A stretch of 15,357 nucleotides of DNA, taken from NCBI GenBank assembly GCA_030849075.1, contig JASAOO010002966.1, forward strand, positions 1-15,357, given 5' to 3'. Positions 13,399 to 15,357 of this stretch are shown here, piece after piece. Both the position numbers and the translations under genes were made by a program. The stretch is from Zelonia costaricensis. Taxonomy: Eukaryota; Euglenozoa; Kinetoplastea; Trypanosomatida; Trypanosomatidae. The notes below the pieces were generated by a model that did no database searches, was not told the DNA's origin, and saw only the letters and a program-made list of their open reading frames with translations. Position 1 is the first letter of the stretch. Every line of letters begins with the position of its first letter.

Positions 13399-14568
13399 AT
13401 GTTCAACAGCGATGCCATCAAGTACACACTCCCCATCATCCCAATTCGGCAGACGAGGAAGCCGGGAGTGAACAATCAAGTGGAGGTGGATGTCTCGTCG
13501 TCCGATAAGAAGGAGCTTGCCAAGAAGCGTGATGCGTGCATCGATGTTTTTGAGGACTTCCGAAAGCACCTCGGCCGCAAAGGAAACTCCGTCGACGAAA
13601 AGCTCAACACCAGCGCCGCGTGCGAAAAATGCATCAAGGACCTTGTTGACCTTGTTGATGCGTACACTACGTGTTTGGCCAACCTCGTCTCCAAGACGCC
13701 TCAGTTTGCGAGTTTGCAGTACTACTACTGGAGCTCCTCCTTGACGGACAAGCAAGACATGGCATTCGACGACTACCGCTACGAGCTGCTTGGCGTGTAC
13801 TACAACGTCGGCGCGGTTTTGATGAACATTACCCAGTACCTACTGTCTGTGCGCGTGACGGTGGGCACGCTGTCTGTTCTCGAGAAGGATGCGTACCGTG
13901 CCCTTCTCAAGGCGTCGTCATACTTCCACATCTGCGCCGACATCGCCGACAACATGAAAGAGCACGAAATTGGCGTAGCTCAGGTCCCCATTCCACTTGA
14001 CGTGGACAGGGGCGTTGCCCTCTTTCTCGAGAGCCTGGCGCTGGCCCAGGCTCAGGAAATCGGCGTGTCAAAGGCGTTTGCCGCGGACCCGAAAGAGGTG
14101 AACGATACTACGGCTCGCCTCAGCCACCAGCTTTTTGTGATGTACGAGGCCGCGTGCGCCAGCGCCCGCGCGGTCAGCACACGCAACGAGGCATTCGTTG
14201 AGATTTCGACTCTCGTGGTGGTAAAGTGCGACATTTTCCGCGCCATTGCGTACCAGCACGCAGCGTCCAACGCCTTCCACAAAAACCCCGGTGCTGGGCT
14301 CAGCCTTCTCATTCAAGGGCAGGAGCACGCTCGTATCGTGGAGGACTACCTCACCAAGTCGCAAAAAGGGAAGCTGAAGCTGCCTTACAACGGCGAACGC
14401 TTTGTCGGTTTCTGCAGCTCCACCGTCAAGAACAACACTGAGCGCTTGAACAAGATCAACTCGCTGGTGCACCACGCCAAGCCGGACGCCACCAAAGCCT
14501 CACTGCCACCGATACAGCCCCTCGCGATGCGGCCTGACATTACACTCCCCTTCCTGCTACAAGTGTAA
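13399..14568 (+). CDS. Stand-alone BRO1-domain protein
   Basis: All 389 residues are accounted for by one BRO1 domain, the banana-shaped helical domain of ALIX, Bro1, HD-PTP, Brox and Rim20 that binds the C-terminal helix of ESCRT-III (CHMP4/Snf7). Family landmarks are in order: YELLGVYYNVGAVLMNI (128-144; compare the F.KASVLFNIGAL.. helix of ALIX), a TPR-like helix DAYRALLKASSYFHICADI (164-182), LFLESLALAQAQEI (208-221; compare LALMLAQAQE), a helix VKCDIFRAIAYQHAASNAF, GLSLLIQGQEHARIVEDY, and a Pro-rich close SLPPIQPLAM near the C-terminus. The V domain and proline-rich tail of ALIX are absent. There is no CAAX box like that of Brox (the chain ends LLQV). The N-terminal 60 residues are divergent. 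A role in endosomal ESCRT sorting or membrane repair is inferred from the family. The start is the first ATG. The stop is TAA. Confidence 0.85.
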   Translation: MFNSDAIKYTLPIIPIRQTRKPGVNNQVEVDVSSSDKKELAKKRDACIDVFEDFRKHLGRKGNSVDEKLNTSAACEKCIKDLVDLVDAYTTCLANLVSKTPQFASLQYYYWSSSLTDKQDMAFDDYRYELLGVYYNVGAVLMNITQYLLSVRVTVGTLSVLEKDAYRALLKASSYFHICADIADNMKEHEIGVAQVPIPLDVDRGVALFLESLALAQAQEIGVSKAFAADPKEVNDTTARLSHQLFVMYEAACASARAVSTRNEAFVEISTLVVVKCDIFRAIAYQHAASNAFHKNPGAGLSLLIQGQEHARIVEDYLTKSQKGKLKLPYNGERFVGFCSSTVKNNTERLNKINSLVHHAKPDATKASLPPIQPLAMRPDITLPFLLQV

Positions 14569-15090
14569 ACACTCGCGCCAGCATCTTTCTTGGTTTGGTT
14601 GCTGCGAGTCGTCTTTTGGTGCTGACTCCTTTTCCTCCGCCTCGTTTGAATTGCTGTTTTGCTTTTTGCTTCCTCGCCGATGAGTTTGCCGGGTCTTATC
14701 GCGGTTTTTGTCCTCCGCCGCATTGCTCCTTGTTTTCATTCTGTGCGGCAGCACTACTTGCGGTTGTCTTCTTCGTAGAAACACCCTCGGTGCCAATGCG
14801 CATGCACGTCACTACCAAAGAGAGAAAAAGGGAAGCAGTTCTTCTTTTTGAAGGCCTGCTTTTGTAGAGACGCGCTCGTTTGGCTTCGCTCCGGTGCTGA
14901 GGGTGAACACCACTCGCTGGCCCTGATGTCCGTCGCATAAGAAACAGAGACCTGCGCTTTTTGCACGGCGACACCTCTTCGCGCGCACTTCGTGTGAGGC
15001 ATGCCGGACAGCAAAGCACCCAGTTTGTTTCATTTCCTAGAACGCGGATCTCGTCACTCTCTTCTCGTTGCCCTATGCTGCTTTTGTTGA

Positions 15091-15106
15091 ACACACACAC
15101 ACACAC
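15091..15106. repeat. Short CA microsatellite
   Basis: Eight uninterrupted AC units, 16 bases, located about 70 bases upstream of the predicted acceptor for the last gene. Confidence 0.9.
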
Positions 15107-15117
15107 GCATCCATTCA

Positions 15118-15179
15118 GTTCCCCCAAACCTATACCACCTGTTTATCTACTTACCACAAACTGCCCCTATCTCGCTCAG
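15118..15179 (+). promoter_or_regulatory. Predicted spliced-leader acceptor for succinyl-CoA synthetase alpha
   Basis: A pyrimidine-rich stretch (TTCCCCC, then CCTATACCACCTGTTTATC, then CTGCCCCTATCTCGCTC) ends in CAG, with the AG at 15178-15179. The 98-nt leader has no ATG before 15278. An earlier AG at 15116-15117 (CATTCAG) is the main alternative. Confidence 0.5.
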
Positions 15180-15277
15180 AATTTGTTCGCATTCTGACAC
15201 GCGCCCCGTTAGCGTCATACACTGCCAATATACACGCCACCACATCTTTCAACCCCGCAAACCTCCTAATCTCCAAG

Positions 15278-15357
15278 ATGTTTGCTCGCTCCGCCATCCG
15301 CTGCTGGGTGAACAAGGACACGAAGCTGATCGTGCAGGGCATGACCGGCAAGGCCGG
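15278..15357 (+). CDS. Succinyl-CoA synthetase (ligase) alpha subunit, N-terminal fragment cut by window edge
   Basis: Only 26 complete codons are present, and the frame is open at the window end. The translation begins MFARSAIRCW, a short basic stretch suited to a mitochondrial presequence. It continues NKDTKLIVQGMTGKAG, which matches the start of the CoA-binding Rossmann domain of succinyl-CoA synthetase alpha (in other species I.KNTKVI.QGFTGKQG). The enzyme makes ATP or GDP from succinyl-CoA in the mitochondrion; in trypanosomatids it serves both the TCA pathway and the acetate:succinate CoA-transferase cycle. The phosphohistidine and the rest of the fold lie beyond the window. The fragment is short, but the QGMTGKAG motif in the right position is distinctive. 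A CoA-binding relative is the only realistic alternative. Confidence 0.82.
   Translation, partial: MFARSAIRCWVNKDTKLIVQGMTGKA

Larger units (their letters stand above)
14569..15277. other. Intergenic region before succinyl-CoA synthetase alpha
   Basis: About 710 bases holding the BRO1 3' UTR and the succinyl-CoA synthetase leader. The plus strand is pyrimidine-rich throughout, with a CA microsatellite at 15091-15106. Open frames on both strands are short and of low complexity, and none looks like a gene. Confidence 0.65.

Noticed and set aside
12908..13471. 187-codon plus-strand frame overlapping the BRO1 start out of frame
   Set aside because: Phe strings come from T runs, and the frame passes through the BRO1 acceptor and start. 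It is best explained as UTR.

Overview
The window looks like nuclear chromosomal DNA of a trypanosomatid, most likely Leishmania or a close Leishmaniinae relative. The evidence is GC-rich intronless genes on long same-strand runs, 0.5-1.4 kb intergenic gaps full of homopolymers and CA repeats, pyrimidine tracts followed by AG shortly upstream of start codons (spliced-leader trans-splicing signals), and proteins with trypanosomatid-style divergence from opisthokont orthologues. No bacterial, viral or mobile-element features were seen.

Layout. The left arm (1-9948) holds five genes, all on the minus strand. From the centre outward they are a CLP1-family mRNA 3'-end processing factor, a Vps33 Sec1/Munc18 protein, a Jjj1/DNAJC21-type J-protein, a PACRG axonemal protein and COP9 signalosome subunit 2. 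The right arm (10818-15357) holds four genes, all on the plus strand: a probable mitochondrial protein with a ubiquitin-like domain, an unrecognised coiled-coil protein, a stand-alone BRO1-domain protein, and the first 26 codons of mitochondrial succinyl-CoA synthetase alpha, cut by the window edge.

The two arms diverge from an 869-bp gap (9949-10817). This is a divergent strand-switch region, the place where RNA polymerase II transcription is expected to start in both directions in these organisms. It contains a C10/G13 inverted repeat and further C runs next to TTATCA motifs. The genes on each arm would be made as polycistronic precursors and separated by trans-splicing and polyadenylation. 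Neighbouring genes therefore need not share a function, and these do not form an obvious pathway.

The points most worth following up are: the strand-switch region and its C/G hairpin; the CLP1 homologue whose P-loop has Leu instead of Ser/Thr after the Lys; the ubiquitin-like fold inside a probable mitochondrial protein; an 8-codon upstream ORF whose TGA overlaps the ATG of the coiled-coil protein; a strong G-quadruplex motif just upstream of PACRG; and a duplicated poly-C block around a single N that looks like an assembly join error. I found no clear case of a wholly new multigene system.
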